From: Caballeronia sp. dw_19
GTDB taxonomy: Bacteria > Pseudomonadota > Gammaproteobacteria > Burkholderiales > Burkholderiaceae
Direction: 5' to 3'
Assembly: GCF_018449515.1 (NCBI RefSeq)
Contig: NZ_JAAVUQ010000004.1
Coordinates: 186,001 to 250,000 of the forward strand
Length of the DNA: 64,000 bases
Shown here: positions 36,003 through 44,948 of the stretch, piece by piece
Position numbering within the stretch: the stretch's first letter is position 1
How the letters are laid out: the number at the start of each line of letters is the position of its first letter
Position numbers and translations under genes: made by a program
The notes under the pieces: model-generated
Told to the model about the DNA's origin: nothing
The model's input: the letters and a program-made list of their open reading frames with translations, nothing else
Database searches by the model: none

Positions 36003-37067
36003 ATGAAAGCAACACTCATTCGAACCGGTCTGACGGGCATCGCCGGACTCGCACTTACAGCGGCAAGCTTGTTCGCCGCCACCGCACATGCAGCGGATAC
36101 CATCTCGGTCGTAACCTTCGGCGGCGCTTACGAGACCGCGGCGAAGAAAGCGTTCTTCGAGCCGTTCACGGCAGCCACCGGCATCGGCTTCTCGACTGAA
36201 TCGTACGATGGCGGCCTCGCCAAGCTGTCGGCCATGGAACAGGCCAAGAACCCGACATGGGACTTGATCGACCTTGAATCCAACGACGCCATCACCGGTT
36301 GCGACGAAGGCCTGTTGCGCAAGATCGACCGGAAGTCACTCGGCAACACCAGCGCCTTCATCCCCGGTTCGATCATGGATTGCGCGGTCGCCGCCATGGT
36401 CTGGTCGACCGTGTACGCCTATGACACCACCAAACTCAAGACCCCGCCGACCACCATCAACGACTTCTTCGACCTGAAGAAATACCCTGGAAAACGCGGC
36501 TTGCGCAAGTCCCCGAAGGTGACGCTCGAATGGGCGTTGCTCGCCGACGGCGTGAAAACCGCCGATGTGTACAAGGTGCTCGGCACGCCCGCCGGCGTCG
36601 ACCGCGCGTTCAAGAAACTCGACACGATCAAGCCGAGCATAGTCTGGTGGGAAGCCGGCGCGCAGCCGCCGCAGTTGCTCTCCGACGGCGCGGTGGTCAT
36701 GACACAGGTCTACAACGGGCGTATTGACGACGCGGTGCACAAAGACCACAAGCCATTCGTATCAGTGTGGGATGGCCAGGTCTACGACTTCGAATGGTGG
36801 GGCATTCCGATGGGCGCGAAGAACGGCGACGCCGCAGCCAAGTTCATTGTTTCCGCCTCGACCGCACAAAGCTACGCAGACCTGACGAAGTACATTGCTT
36901 ACGCGCCGCCGCGCAAGGACGCCATTCCTCTGATTGCGAAGGATCGCCTGAACGACTTGCCGACGGCTCCCGCCAACTTCAAGCATGCACTGCAGATCAA
37001 CGCGAGCTTCTGGGCGGATAACGCCGACCAGATCAACAAGCGCTTCCAGGTCTGGCTGACACAGTAA
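36003..37067 (+). CDS. PotD-type periplasmic substrate-binding protein
   Basis: 354 residues from ATG 36003; longer in-frame extensions upstream lie inside the ATPase gene. The signal peptide is ~1-30 (AGLALTAASLFAATAHA-A). DTISVVTFGGAYETAAKKAF starts the mature type II binding fold. KNPTWDLIDLESNDAITGCD and KSPKVTLEWALLADGV follow, and SIVWWEAGAQPPQLLSDGAV and FEWWGIPMGAKNGDAA contribute Trp/Asp/Glu residues typical of cationic-ligand pockets. Similar proteins bind spermidine, putrescine or other amines. The ligand cannot be decided from the sequence. Confidence 0.9.
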   Translation: MKATLIRTGLTGIAGLALTAASLFAATAHAADTISVVTFGGAYETAAKKAFFEPFTAATGIGFSTESYDGGLAKLSAMEQAKNPTWDLIDLESNDAITGCDEGLLRKIDRKSLGNTSAFIPGSIMDCAVAAMVWSTVYAYDTTKLKTPPTTINDFFDLKKYPGKRGLRKSPKVTLEWALLADGVKTADVYKVLGTPAGVDRAFKKLDTIKPSIVWWEAGAQPPQLLSDGAVVMTQVYNGRIDDAVHKDHKPFVSVWDGQVYDFEWWGIPMGAKNGDAAAKFIVSASTAQSYADLTKYIAYAPPRKDAIPLIAKDRLNDLPTAPANFKHALQINASFWADNADQINKRFQVWLTQ

Positions 37068-37075
37068 GGCGACCC

Positions 37076-38344
37076 GTGACCGTGACAGTGACCAGCAATC
37101 TGCAGGAGCCGGCTGACGTATCCGCTAGCTCGGGGGCCGACGGACGGACGGCGTATGCGAAAACCCGTCGCCGGGCGTCGGCCCAGGCGCTCCTGCTTGC
37201 GTTGCCGCTGCTGTTGTTCCTGCTCGCCACCTTCATTGCGCCCATCGCGATCCTGCTGTCACGGAGTGTCGAAAATCGCGAGGTGCCGGTGAACCTGCCG
37301 GCATTGTCGCAAGCGCTCAAGGCATGGAACGGCGAAGGTGTGCCCGACGAGCACACGTTTGCCATCCTCGCAGCCGATATGCGCCGTGCGTCCGACGAAG
37401 GGCAATTGGGAACCGTCGCGCGGCGGCTGAATTTCTACCTGCCGGAGTTTCGCAGCTTGCTGATGCGCACCGCGCGCCAGTTGCCCGAGACTGCGCCACC
37501 CGCCTGGAAACCTGCGTTGATCGAACTCGATCCGCGCTGGGGCACGCATGACATCTGGCGCATCCTGAAGCGCTCCGCTGTGTCGCCTACGCCCGACTAT
37601 CTGTTAGCCGCCGTCGACGCCACCGTCACGCCTGACGGTTCGATCGCCTCCCTGCCCGCTGACAGTTCCGTGTTCGTCAATGCGTTTGCGCGCACCGTAT
37701 GGATCAGTGCGTCGGTCACGCTGCTGTGCCTCGTGCTGGGTTATCCGGTTGCGTATTTGCTCGCCACCCTGCCGGCGGCCAAAAGCAACCGCCTGATGCT
37801 GCTGGTGATCGTGCCGTTCTGGACGTCGCTGCTCGTGCGCACGACCGCGTGGTACGTGCTCCTGCAACCGGGCGGGGTCATCAACAGCTTGCTCATGGGG
37901 ATGGGTCTCGTCAGCCATCCACTACCGCTCTTGTTCAATCGGACCGGCGTGTTGATCGGCATGACGCATATCCTCCTGCCCTACATGATCCTCGCGATCT
38001 ATTCGGTCATGAAAAGCGTGTCGCCGGTGTATATGCGCGCGGCGCAATCGCTCGGCGCGCATCCGGTCACCGCGTTCATCCGCATCTATGTGCCGCAGAC
38101 TTTGCCGGGTGTCGGCGCAGGCTGCTTCCTCGTATTCGTGCTTGCGCTCGGTTACTACATCACGCCTGCATTGCTGGGCGGCGCCGGTGACGAAATGATC
38201 AGCCAGTTGATTGCGGCGCAGACTAACGAACAACTCAACTGGGGGCTGGCCGGTGCATTGTCGGCGTATCTCGTGATCTTCACCGCCGTGTTCTATTTCG
38301 TGTTCAACCGGCTCGTCGGCATCGACCGGCTGCGCTTCGGCTAA
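37076..38344 (+). CDS. PotB-type ABC transporter permease
   Basis: 422 residues, starting with a GTG eight bases after the binding-protein gene. Six helices plus a large periplasmic insertion after helix 1 (residues ~65-190), longer than in PotB of E. coli (~285 residues). AQALLLALPLLLFLLATFIA is helix 1. The ABC coupling (EAA-like) loop is YMRAAQSLGAHPVTAFIRIY. It pairs with the permease that follows. The enlarged first periplasmic loop is typical of proteobacterial PotB-like permeases of uncertain ligand. Confidence 0.9.
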   Translation: MTVTVTSNLQEPADVSASSGADGRTAYAKTRRRASAQALLLALPLLLFLLATFIAPIAILLSRSVENREVPVNLPALSQALKAWNGEGVPDEHTFAILAADMRRASDEGQLGTVARRLNFYLPEFRSLLMRTARQLPETAPPAWKPALIELDPRWGTHDIWRILKRSAVSPTPDYLLAAVDATVTPDGSIASLPADSSVFVNAFARTVWISASVTLLCLVLGYPVAYLLATLPAAKSNRLMLLVIVPFWTSLLVRTTAWYVLLQPGGVINSLLMGMGLVSHPLPLLFNRTGVLIGMTHILLPYMILAIYSVMKSVSPVYMRAAQSLGAHPVTAFIRIYVPQTLPGVGAGCFLVFVLALGYYITPALLGGAGDEMISQLIAAQTNEQLNWGLAGALSAYLVIFTAVFYFVFNRLVGIDRLRFG

Positions 38345-38356
38345 GGGGCGGGACTC

Positions 38357-39184
38357 ATGCAAAGCCAGCGCCATCTCGTACTCTCCGAACGCATTGCGTC
38401 GAAGTGGTTGCGCGTGCATTCGGCGCTCATCCTGTTCTTCCTGATCGCGCCCATCCTGGCCATCGTGCCGCTGTCGTTCAACACCGGCTCGTACTTTTCT
38501 TATCCGATGCAAGGCTTCTCGCTGCATTGGTATGCAAAGGCGCTCGGCAGCAGCGACTGGCAACGTGCGTTCCTCAACAGCATCGGCATTGGCACAGCAT
38601 CCACGGTGCTTGCCACCTGCCTCGGCACGCTCGCGGCGCTGGGCCTGAGCCGCGCGAACTTTCCATTTCGCGCGGTCATCATGCCGCTGCTCATCTCGCC
38701 GATGATCATCCCCATCGTGGTCGTTGCTGCCGGGGTCTATCTGGTCTTCGCGCCGCTCGGTCTCGTCAATTCCTACGTTGGCGTCGTGCTCGCGCATGCG
38801 GCGCTCGGCACGCCGTTCGTGGTGATCACCGTGACGGCGTCCCTGCTCTCGTTTGACCAGAGCCTCATTCGCGCGGCGTCGGGACTCGGGGCAACGCCAT
38901 GGATCGCCTTTCGCCGCGTCACGTTGCCGTTGATCGCACCGGCCGTGGCGACGGGCAGCGTGTTTGCGTTCGCCACCTCGTTCGATGAAGTCATCGTGAT
39001 TCTTTTTATCGGCGGTCCGGATCAGCGGACCGTACCGCGCCAGATGTGGAGCGGCATTCGCGATTCGATCGATCCATCGATACTCGCGGTGGCCACCATG
39101 CTGATCCTGTTCGCGGTGGCGCTGTTCACCAGCATCAACTGGCTACGCGGACGCAGCGCGGCAGCGGCGTTACCGGGAAGCTAA
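38357..39184 (+). CDS. PotC-type ABC transporter permease
   Basis: 275 residues, six helices. SALILFFLIAPILAIVPLSF is helix 1, and the cytoplasmic coupling loop is LIRAASGLGATPWIAFRRVT. VFAFATSFDEVIVILFIGGP is the conserved PotC motif near the fifth helix. 12 bp after the first permease. With the ATPase and binding protein it completes the importer. Confidence 0.92.
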   Translation: MQSQRHLVLSERIASKWLRVHSALILFFLIAPILAIVPLSFNTGSYFSYPMQGFSLHWYAKALGSSDWQRAFLNSIGIGTASTVLATCLGTLAALGLSRANFPFRAVIMPLLISPMIIPIVVVAAGVYLVFAPLGLVNSYVGVVLAHAALGTPFVVITVTASLLSFDQSLIRAASGLGATPWIAFRRVTLPLIAPAVATGSVFAFATSFDEVIVILFIGGPDQRTVPRQMWSGIRDSIDPSILAVATMLILFAVALFTSINWLRGRSAAAALPGS

Positions 39185-39300
39185 AGGCTTTAAGGGAGCC
39201 GGTGTTCGCTTTGCCGGCTCGGTTCCTTCGCTAGCGGCAATCGCGTTTATACGAGACCGGACGCGCGGTGCCGATTGATCAATCGTTAAAGGAGAACAGC

Positions 39301-40092
39301 ATGCTGGCAACAGAACGGGAAGCGTTCGATCGTGACGGCGCCGCCGTCTTGCGTGGGGTGTTCAAAGACTGGGTCGAGCCCTTGCGCGAAGGCGTGGAAT
39401 ACAACGCCACTCATCCGGGACCTTCGTTCAGGAACTACACGCCCGAAAAAACAACTGGGCGCTTTTTCGGCGACTACTGCAACTGGCAGCGCATTGAACC
39501 GTTCAGGGATTTTGTCGAGCACAGTCCGGCTGCATCGGTGGCTCAGGCTTTGATGGGCTCGCAGCGTGCACGCATCTTTCACGAACATGTGCTGGTGAAA
39601 GAAGCGGGTGCGGCGAAGCTCACGCCATGGCATCACGATGAGCCCTACTACTGCGTCAGCGCCGAGCAGGCCGTCAGCCTATGGATTCCACTCGATCCGG
39701 TGCCTCGCGAGACGTGCGTCGAGTTCGTGGCCGGGTCCCACAAGTGGGGAAAGCTGTTCCGTCCGCGCAAGTTCAGCGGCGTGGCGTATGACCACAAGTC
39801 GGACCGGCTGGAAGAGTTGCCGGACATCGATGCGAACCGGGATGCGTATCAAATCCTCGGTTGGGATCTGGAGCCGGGCGATGCCATAGCGTTTAACTTT
39901 CATACGGTACACGGAGCGCCGGGTAACGTAGGGGGCCAGCAATCGCGGCGTGTCGTTTCGTTCCGATGGCTCGGCGATGGCGCGCACTACGTGGACCGCG
40001 GTGGCGAGACCTCACCGCCCTATCCCGAACTGGCTGGCCGGCTTGCTTCCGGCGATCCATTGCCCGAAGCGGAGTTTCCGTTCATCGTCTAA
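39301..40092 (+). CDS. Phytanoyl-CoA dioxygenase-family Fe(II)/2-oxoglutarate oxygenase
   Basis: 263 residues from ATG 39301, preceded by AAAGGAGA. The iron ligands are visible as TPWHHDEPYYC (H-x-D) and NFHTVHGAPGN (distal His); RRVVSFRWLGDGAHYVDR holds the 2-oxoglutarate-binding Arg. Family members hydroxylate unactivated carbons of diverse small molecules, coupled to 2-oxoglutarate decarboxylation. It is last in the plus-strand operon, 116 bp after PotC, and is therefore likely to act on the imported compound or a product of the Rieske enzyme. Confidence 0.9.
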   Translation: MLATEREAFDRDGAAVLRGVFKDWVEPLREGVEYNATHPGPSFRNYTPEKTTGRFFGDYCNWQRIEPFRDFVEHSPAASVAQALMGSQRARIFHEHVLVKEAGAAKLTPWHHDEPYYCVSAEQAVSLWIPLDPVPRETCVEFVAGSHKWGKLFRPRKFSGVAYDHKSDRLEELPDIDANRDAYQILGWDLEPGDAIAFNFHTVHGAPGNVGGQQSRRVVSFRWLGDGAHYVDRGGETSPPYPELAGRLASGDPLPEAEFPFIV

Positions 40093-40294
40093 GGCGTGTT
40101 GACGGTAGGCATATCCGGCGTTGGTCTCGCTGTTAACTTTTCGGGAGACCCGTTGACGTCCTGTCATTGGCGCGGGATTTGCCTGCTGCATTTAGGCCCT
40201 GGCTCAGCCCGGATGCTGAAGTTTGACGATGCGGCAGAAGGCGGTGAAGCGCAATAAATGGCCAAGGGCAGCAAGTGCCAAGGCCGATCTCAAC

Positions 40295-40594
40295 TCAGCC
40301 GCTATTCGCCCGGCGACAGGCTGTTGCCACTTGTTGCGCAGCGTAGTCGTTCTCTATTCCTTGCAGATTCTGCACCAGACAAACGCGATAGTTTTTCTCG
40401 TTATTATTCAGGAACGCGCTTTCCTTATAGAGTTTTCGACACGACGTTGTAATCAGATCGGTCGCCTGTCTGCTCCTTACCCCTTTCAGCGATTGCATCA
40501 CGCACTGGTTGTATGACGCGTCTTCGTTAAATGCCATCGCGATACCCGGAGCCGCAACCATCAACGCAACGAATGAGCAAATACCGCGCTTCAT
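40295..40594 (-). CDS. Small exported four-cysteine protein
   Basis: 99 residues from ATG 40592-40594, with GGAGG seven bases upstream. Signal peptide KRGICSFVALMVAAPGIAMA. The mature part has four cysteines in NQCVMQSLKG, TTSCRKLY, YRVCLVQNLQG and VATACRRAN, a duplicated C-x-x-x-L-x-G-[VI] pattern resembling the VF_A0006 family of four-cysteine proteins. Disulfide-bonded periplasmic protein of unknown function. Confidence 0.7.
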   Translation of the reverse strand: MKRGICSFVALMVAAPGIAMAFNEDASYNQCVMQSLKGVRSRQATDLITTSCRKLYKESAFLNNNEKNYRVCLVQNLQGIENDYAAQQVATACRRANSG

Positions 40595-41033
40595 TTTTTG
40601 TCCTCCAAGTAAAAGACCGCACGGCATGATGCTCGATCTGAGTTCGCTAATGCACTCGCTTCGAGACAAGAATGAATCCGCCGCGTCATTCCCTGCATTT
40701 TACCTTCGGTCGCAAAGCGGACCTCACGGCTTAACGTCAGGGGCTCTACTCATGACGTCCCGGCTAGCCATGCTGCAGCGCAAACCAGACGTTAACCCGT
40801 ATCATTTTCCGTAAGCCCGCGAAACGGGTCATCCTCCACTCCCCGGCATCGGCCTGGCAAGAGCCTTGGTCAAAAAAACGCCATTGTTCCGCCCTCTGAT
40901 ACTCCTGGTACCAGCAAGTCACGCGGGCGTAACATCATATTATTCGAACAACGGACACATTTACCGGGATAATTAGGGGCAGAAAAAAGCCAATCGCGCC
41001 GATAACCAAGTACCTAACTATATTGCGCATGCC
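40595..41033. other. Divergent intergenic region without a gene
   Basis: 439 bp between the four-cysteine protein and the GGDEF-EAL gene. 40920-41020 is AT-rich and likely holds the promoter of the downstream gene. No repeat, terminator or small ORF stands out. Confidence 0.4.
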
Positions 41034-42935
41034 ATGGCGTTCAGTGAACCGAGGTTGCCGTTTTTCAAATGGCTAGCAGGATCCGCTCAAGACCTGAGCG
41101 CTGATAATAGACAGATATTGCTGTCAAACCTGTTCACCAGGACGACGTCGATCGCAATGGCGTCAGTTTGCGAGATCAGCGTTTGCGTCACCGCCTATTA
41201 TCTTCATCCGGGCGTCGGCTACGCGTTATGGACGCTCGCCGTAATCGCGCTCCTGATCGTGCGCTTGTACCTGATCGCCATCTGTTGCAAGCGCAGCGCC
41301 CGCAACGAGCCCACGCCGACATCGCTGTTCCTGCTTGCCAGCGTCTTGTGGAGTGCGCTTCTCGGACTCGGCGCCCTCTTATGCAATATCAGCGGAGATC
41401 AGACACTTTTCCTGTTGGGCAACGTTTGCGCAGTGGGCGTGGTAGGCGGGCTGGCCGGCCGTAACGCAGGCATACCCCGGCTTGTCCTGATCCAGATCTC
41501 CGTCATCTTTACGCTGCTCGGAATCGGTGCTGCACTGTCTCCGGCTTCTGGAAAAATCGTCTTGTTGTTCCAGGCGCCGTTTTGCGCTGCCGGCTTTTTT
41601 ACCGTTGCTATCCGCAGCAACAAGGACACCGTCGCGCTGCTGCTCGCGCAGGAAACCAGTAACCGCCTCGCCCGGCACGATAGCCTCACGGGCCTGCCGA
41701 ACCGCGCCCGCATCAGCGAACTCTTGCTGAACCGTACCGATGCGGAGCCGGCGCTCAGGCCCGGATCATTCGCAGTGCTGCTGATCGATCTTGACGGTTT
41801 CAAGGCCATCAACGACAGCCTCGGGCACGCGGCCGGCGATCTGGTGCTTCAAGAATCCGCCAAGCGCTTGCGAGCGGTCTTGCGCCAGGGGGACGTCGTC
41901 GGCCGTCTGGCGGGCGATGAATTCGTCGCCATTTCCGGTAACGCCTCCGTCAGCGAAGAGGTCCGGCTGCTGGCGGATCAGATTGTGAAAACCCTTGGAC
42001 GTCCATTCTTACTTAACGAGGTGCTGGTGCGAATTGGCGCTAGCGTCGGGATCTCGCAATATCCCGAGCACGGGGAAACGGGACCGCAACTCCTCATATG
42101 CGCCGACCGTGCGTTGTACGCGGTCAAGCGCAGCGGTAAAAGTGCCTTTGCCGTATTCGATGCCAAGGCGCACGCCTCCGACGACAGCTTGAGCCTCCTG
42201 CGAAGCGACCTGGAAGGCGCGCTTCAATCATTTGGCAGCGGCTTGCGGATGGAGTATCAACCGATCGTCAATCTGGCAAGCGGAGTGGTCACGGGACGGG
42301 AAGCACTGGTTCGCTGGACGCATCCCACTAGAGGCGAGTTGCCGCCCACGACCTTCGTTCCCATTGCAGAGCGAACGGGCCTGATCCTGCCGCTGGGGGA
42401 ATGGGTGCTCCGGCGCTCCTGCGCGGAAGCGGCGCGCTGGCGCGAGCCGGTGGTCGTGGCGGTGAACGTATCGCCTGTGCAGCTGCGGGAAGATTCGTTC
42501 GCGGATCTGGTTGCGTCCGTCATGGAGGAGTCGGGGTTGCCGCCGTCGCGCCTGAACATCGAGGTCACCGAAACCGTGCTCATGAGCGACGATGTCCCGA
42601 CCCGGCGCAACGTGCAAAAACTTCGCGCCATGGGTATCGGACTCGCGCTCGATGACTTTGGAACAGGCTTTTCCACGCTCTCGAATCTATGCCGCTTTTC
42701 GTTCGATACACTGAAGATCGACAGCTCGTTTGTGCGCGAATCCGTGCATCGACCGGAGTCGGCGGCGGTGGTTCGCGGGATCGTGGCGCTCGCCCACGAA
42801 CTGGGGATTCCCACCACGGCGGAAGGTATCGAAACGTATGAGCAACTGAGCTTTGTGCGGGCTTGTGGATGTACCAGCGCGCAGGGATTTTTTCTTGGCC
42901 GCTCGGAGCGAATCGAGAGTATTTCGCAACTCTGA
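41034..42935 (+). CDS. Membrane-bound GGDEF-EAL cyclic-di-GMP protein
   Basis: 633 residues. Several helices in residues ~40-205 form an uncharacterised membrane sensor. GGDEF domain at ~210-370: HDSLTGLPNRARI, FAVLLIDLDGFKAINDSLGH and the active-site signature RLAGDEFVAI (AGDEF instead of GGDEF, often still active). EAL domain at ~390-630: MEYQPIVNLASGVVTGREAL with VRW carries E-A-L, then NIEVTETVLMSD, LALDDFGTGFSTLSNL and PTTAEGIETYEQL give the metal and catalytic residues of a phosphodiesterase. Both activities look possible. Not in an obvious operon. Confidence 0.93.
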   Translation: MAFSEPRLPFFKWLAGSAQDLSADNRQILLSNLFTRTTSIAMASVCEISVCVTAYYLHPGVGYALWTLAVIALLIVRLYLIAICCKRSARNEPTPTSLFLLASVLWSALLGLGALLCNISGDQTLFLLGNVCAVGVVGGLAGRNAGIPRLVLIQISVIFTLLGIGAALSPASGKIVLLFQAPFCAAGFFTVAIRSNKDTVALLLAQETSNRLARHDSLTGLPNRARISELLLNRTDAEPALRPGSFAVLLIDLDGFKAINDSLGHAAGDLVLQESAKRLRAVLRQGDVVGRLAGDEFVAISGNASVSEEVRLLADQIVKTLGRPFLLNEVLVRIGASVGISQYPEHGETGPQLLICADRALYAVKRSGKSAFAVFDAKAHASDDSLSLLRSDLEGALQSFGSGLRMEYQPIVNLASGVVTGREALVRWTHPTRGELPPTTFVPIAERTGLILPLGEWVLRRSCAEAARWREPVVVAVNVSPVQLREDSFADLVASVMEESGLPPSRLNIEVTETVLMSDDVPTRRNVQKLRAMGIGLALDDFGTGFSTLSNLCRFSFDTLKIDSSFVRESVHRPESAAVVRGIVALAHELGIPTTAEGIETYEQLSFVRACGCTSAQGFFLGRSERIESISQL

Positions 42936-43062
42936 AAGTCGGCTGGATGGGGGTGGAGGGTTGGTTGTCGGTTGATTGCCGCCGGCGGTTTGCCCCTAAG
43001 GTTTGCTTCCACAGCTCTCGTGGATGCTTATGTTCGAGCTGCTTGGTAACGGACCGCTGCTT

Positions 43063-43641
43063 CTATTGAATTGGCACCGGGGCAGCGGCCTCGACCACGT
43101 CCTCTTCCATGGGATGCGTATGGGTCAGGCGGATTTGCTCGATCATCCTGGTTAAGACGTCGAAGGCCGTCTCGGGCGTGGCCTGCGGCGGGGTTGGTTT
43201 GTTCGGGTTTTGATGAGCGATCCAATCACGGTATTGCTTGATTTGCTTTACCTGTCCGATGAGCTCGGAGTCAACTTCGCCTTTGAAGAGGTTGAGAATC
43301 TCAACGAACCTCCAGTACTCGACCTCGCTTTCAAACTTCTCTGCCAGCTTGGTCGAGTACTGCTGCGGATATCCTGCGGCGAGCAGTCGGTTCGCCGTCT
43401 GGAGATGCTCGATGACGAATCGCTCGAATGTGGCAAACAGCGCCAAAATGGCGAGATCAGCAGCTTGTTTTGCTGCGTCTTCAAGGGCCGTATTGGCTTC
43501 CTCTGGAGTTGCCCCAATGAACTGGGTGCGACGGATGAGTTCCTCGTGCTGGATTTGAATGGTAAGCGTGGCAACCTTGAAGCAATCGCTCGCCACAGAG
43601 AAGGCCTTGTAGACTGGATCGAGCGGATTATTCGAATTCAT
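43063..43641 (-). CDS. HEPN-like putative ribonuclease/abortive-infection protein
   Basis: 192 residues from ATG 43639-43641, overlapping the upstream gene by 14 bp. Largely alpha-helical (EEANTALEDAAKQAADLAIL, ALFATFERFVIEHLQTANRL). QVKQIKQYRDWIAHQNPNKP contains R-x4-H, the catalytic signature of HEPN nucleases, in the YRxWxAH setting seen in RiboL-PSP-HEPN/MAE_28990-type proteins. HEPN proteins act in toxin-antitoxin, CRISPR accessory and phage-defence systems. It is the second gene of a two-gene unit with an unknown partner. A non-defence role cannot be excluded. Confidence 0.65.
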   Translation of the reverse strand: MNSNNPLDPVYKAFSVASDCFKVATLTIQIQHEELIRRTQFIGATPEEANTALEDAAKQAADLAILALFATFERFVIEHLQTANRLLAAGYPQQYSTKLAEKFESEVEYWRFVEILNLFKGEVDSELIGQVKQIKQYRDWIAHQNPNKPTPPQATPETAFDVLTRMIEQIRLTHTHPMEEDVVEAAAPVPIQ

Positions 43642-44119
43642 AATCGGAAACGTCCGTGAACAGGTCAATGAACAAGTTTTCTTCAACGCGCTTTGCGCGA
43701 CGAACGCGGGCCTCAATCCAGTACCAACCCTCTCTGTCGACTCTGGAGAGCATGGGTGTTGACGACGAGCTTGTGGATTTGCCCCCGACGACGGTTTGCG
43801 TCGAAAACTGCGGGCCCTTCCCAACGTAGAACAGGAACGCATGTCTTGTCACTCGACCGATCAGGTCAACTCTCCCTTGCGCGCCGATGATTCTCGACCC
43901 GACAGGCACGATCTTGGCCAGTGAAACACCTTCCTTTGATATGTAAAGGCTCGGCGCCTCATATTCGGCCATTCGCTCTTCTCGGAGCGTCACAACGTCG
44001 TATTCGACAGACAGACCACGGTCTTTGCACCAGCCACTCGCTTCCCTCAAGAAGGTTGCAACGCGTTGCACATACTCTTCCGAAGAAAGAAGCACGTGCT
44101 CAGATTTTGGTTCAGTCAC
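43628..44119 (-). CDS. Unknown partner of the HEPN-like protein
   Basis: 163 residues from a GTG at 44117-44119. N-terminal part helical (EEYVQRVATFLREASGWCKD), then a beta-rich region (SLYISKEGVSLAKIVPVGSR, IDL/VDLIGRVTRHAFLFYVGK) and an acidic end (FIDLFTDVSDYEFE). I recognise no family. The stop lies within the start of the HEPN-like gene (14-bp overlap), so the two are translated together. In such pairs the partner is often an antidote, sensor or second effector. Confidence 0.6.
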   Translation of the reverse strand: MTEPKSEHVLLSSEEYVQRVATFLREASGWCKDRGLSVEYDVVTLREERMAEYEAPSLYISKEGVSLAKIVPVGSRIIGAQGRVDLIGRVTRHAFLFYVGKGPQFSTQTVVGGKSTSSSSTPMLSRVDREGWYWIEARVRRAKRVEENLFIDLFTDVSDYEFE

Positions 44120-44314
44120 TGCGTGTCCTTTGTATCGTCACAATCCGCGCACGGTGGCACGCCTGCACACGCCACTGTGATTCCTATATTGCCCCTACGG
44201 CGAGATAGGGACGCGCGTTCTTCACGCTCGCATTCCAGGCATCAGCGTACCACTCAACCTGTCGCAAAATTCGCCAATCAGGCACGGCGCCGGCCGGTTC
44301 CAGAGTGAGGGCAT

Positions 44315-44716
44315 TCACTCCTCGCATTGCACATCCTCCCTTGGCACCACGATAATCACCGGGTACGTCCCGTGGTCGAGTTCCACGCGCGCGACCACGG
44401 CCATTGTCGCGCTGTCGATGTCGTCGTACACGCTGACTTTTTCATGCTGAAGGCTTGTGATGCCCGTACACCCGGACGCGCGACCCTCGTCGGAAACCTG
44501 GCATTGGATCGGGTTGTCTGCAAGGAAGCGATATCTGTCTCTGTCGGGCATCGCAAGATATTCGTGAATGCTCTGTGCCGATCCCCCCACGCCGGTGACA
44601 TACCCAATGGCGCATTGCTGTTTGGGTGTGTCGCTGCCCTCGGATGTTTGGGCGTTCGCGGCCATGCTTGCGGTCGCGACGACCGCCGCCAGTGTCAATG
44701 CAAAGAGGTATCTCAT
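44315..44716 (-). CDS. Exported hypothetical protein
   Basis: 133 residues from ATG 44714-44716. Signal peptide YLFALTLAAVVATASMAANA-Q. The mature part has four cysteines (QQCAIGYV, IQCQVSD, SGCTGI, VQCEE) that probably form two disulfides, and ends VIIVVPREDVQCEE. No family recognised. It stands alone, between the HEPN module and the DeoR regulator and divergent from the latter. Confidence 0.7.
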   Translation of the reverse strand: MRYLFALTLAAVVATASMAANAQTSEGSDTPKQQCAIGYVTGVGGSAQSIHEYLAMPDRDRYRFLADNPIQCQVSDEGRASGCTGITSLQHEKVSVYDDIDSATMAVVARVELDHGTYPVIIVVPREDVQCEE

Positions 44717-44878
44717 GGAGCAAGTCACGGTTGTCTGATCGGAGTGCTCGATTGTAATGGCACCTTGCCCGAAGGGTTGAAAGCGAAGAACGGCTGCTCT
44801 TGCCAGATTCGCCGCGCTGGTCAGATCAGGTTTCACAGCCACGAAAGACGAACAAAAAAATTTGCCCACACTCGCTCG

Positions 44879-44909
44879 TTTACGATAACTTATGCTCACT
44901 TATGATCGA
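44879..44909 (+). promoter_or_regulatory. Promoter and possible operator of the DeoR/MFS operon
   Basis: TTTACG, 16 bp, TATGAT gives a reasonable sigma-70 promoter ~40 bp ahead of the DeoR start. Inside it two direct copies of ACTTATG (44888-44894 and 44898-44904, 10 bp apart) could be an operator for autoregulation. Confidence 0.35.
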
Positions 44910-44948
44910 TTTAGAGCAAACGAATAAATCCGGACAGAGACCGACAAC

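Noticed and set aside
37922..38797. A 291-codon minus-strand open frame
   Set aside because: It overlaps both Pot-type permease genes antisense, with an Arg/His/Asp-rich composition typical of shadow frames.
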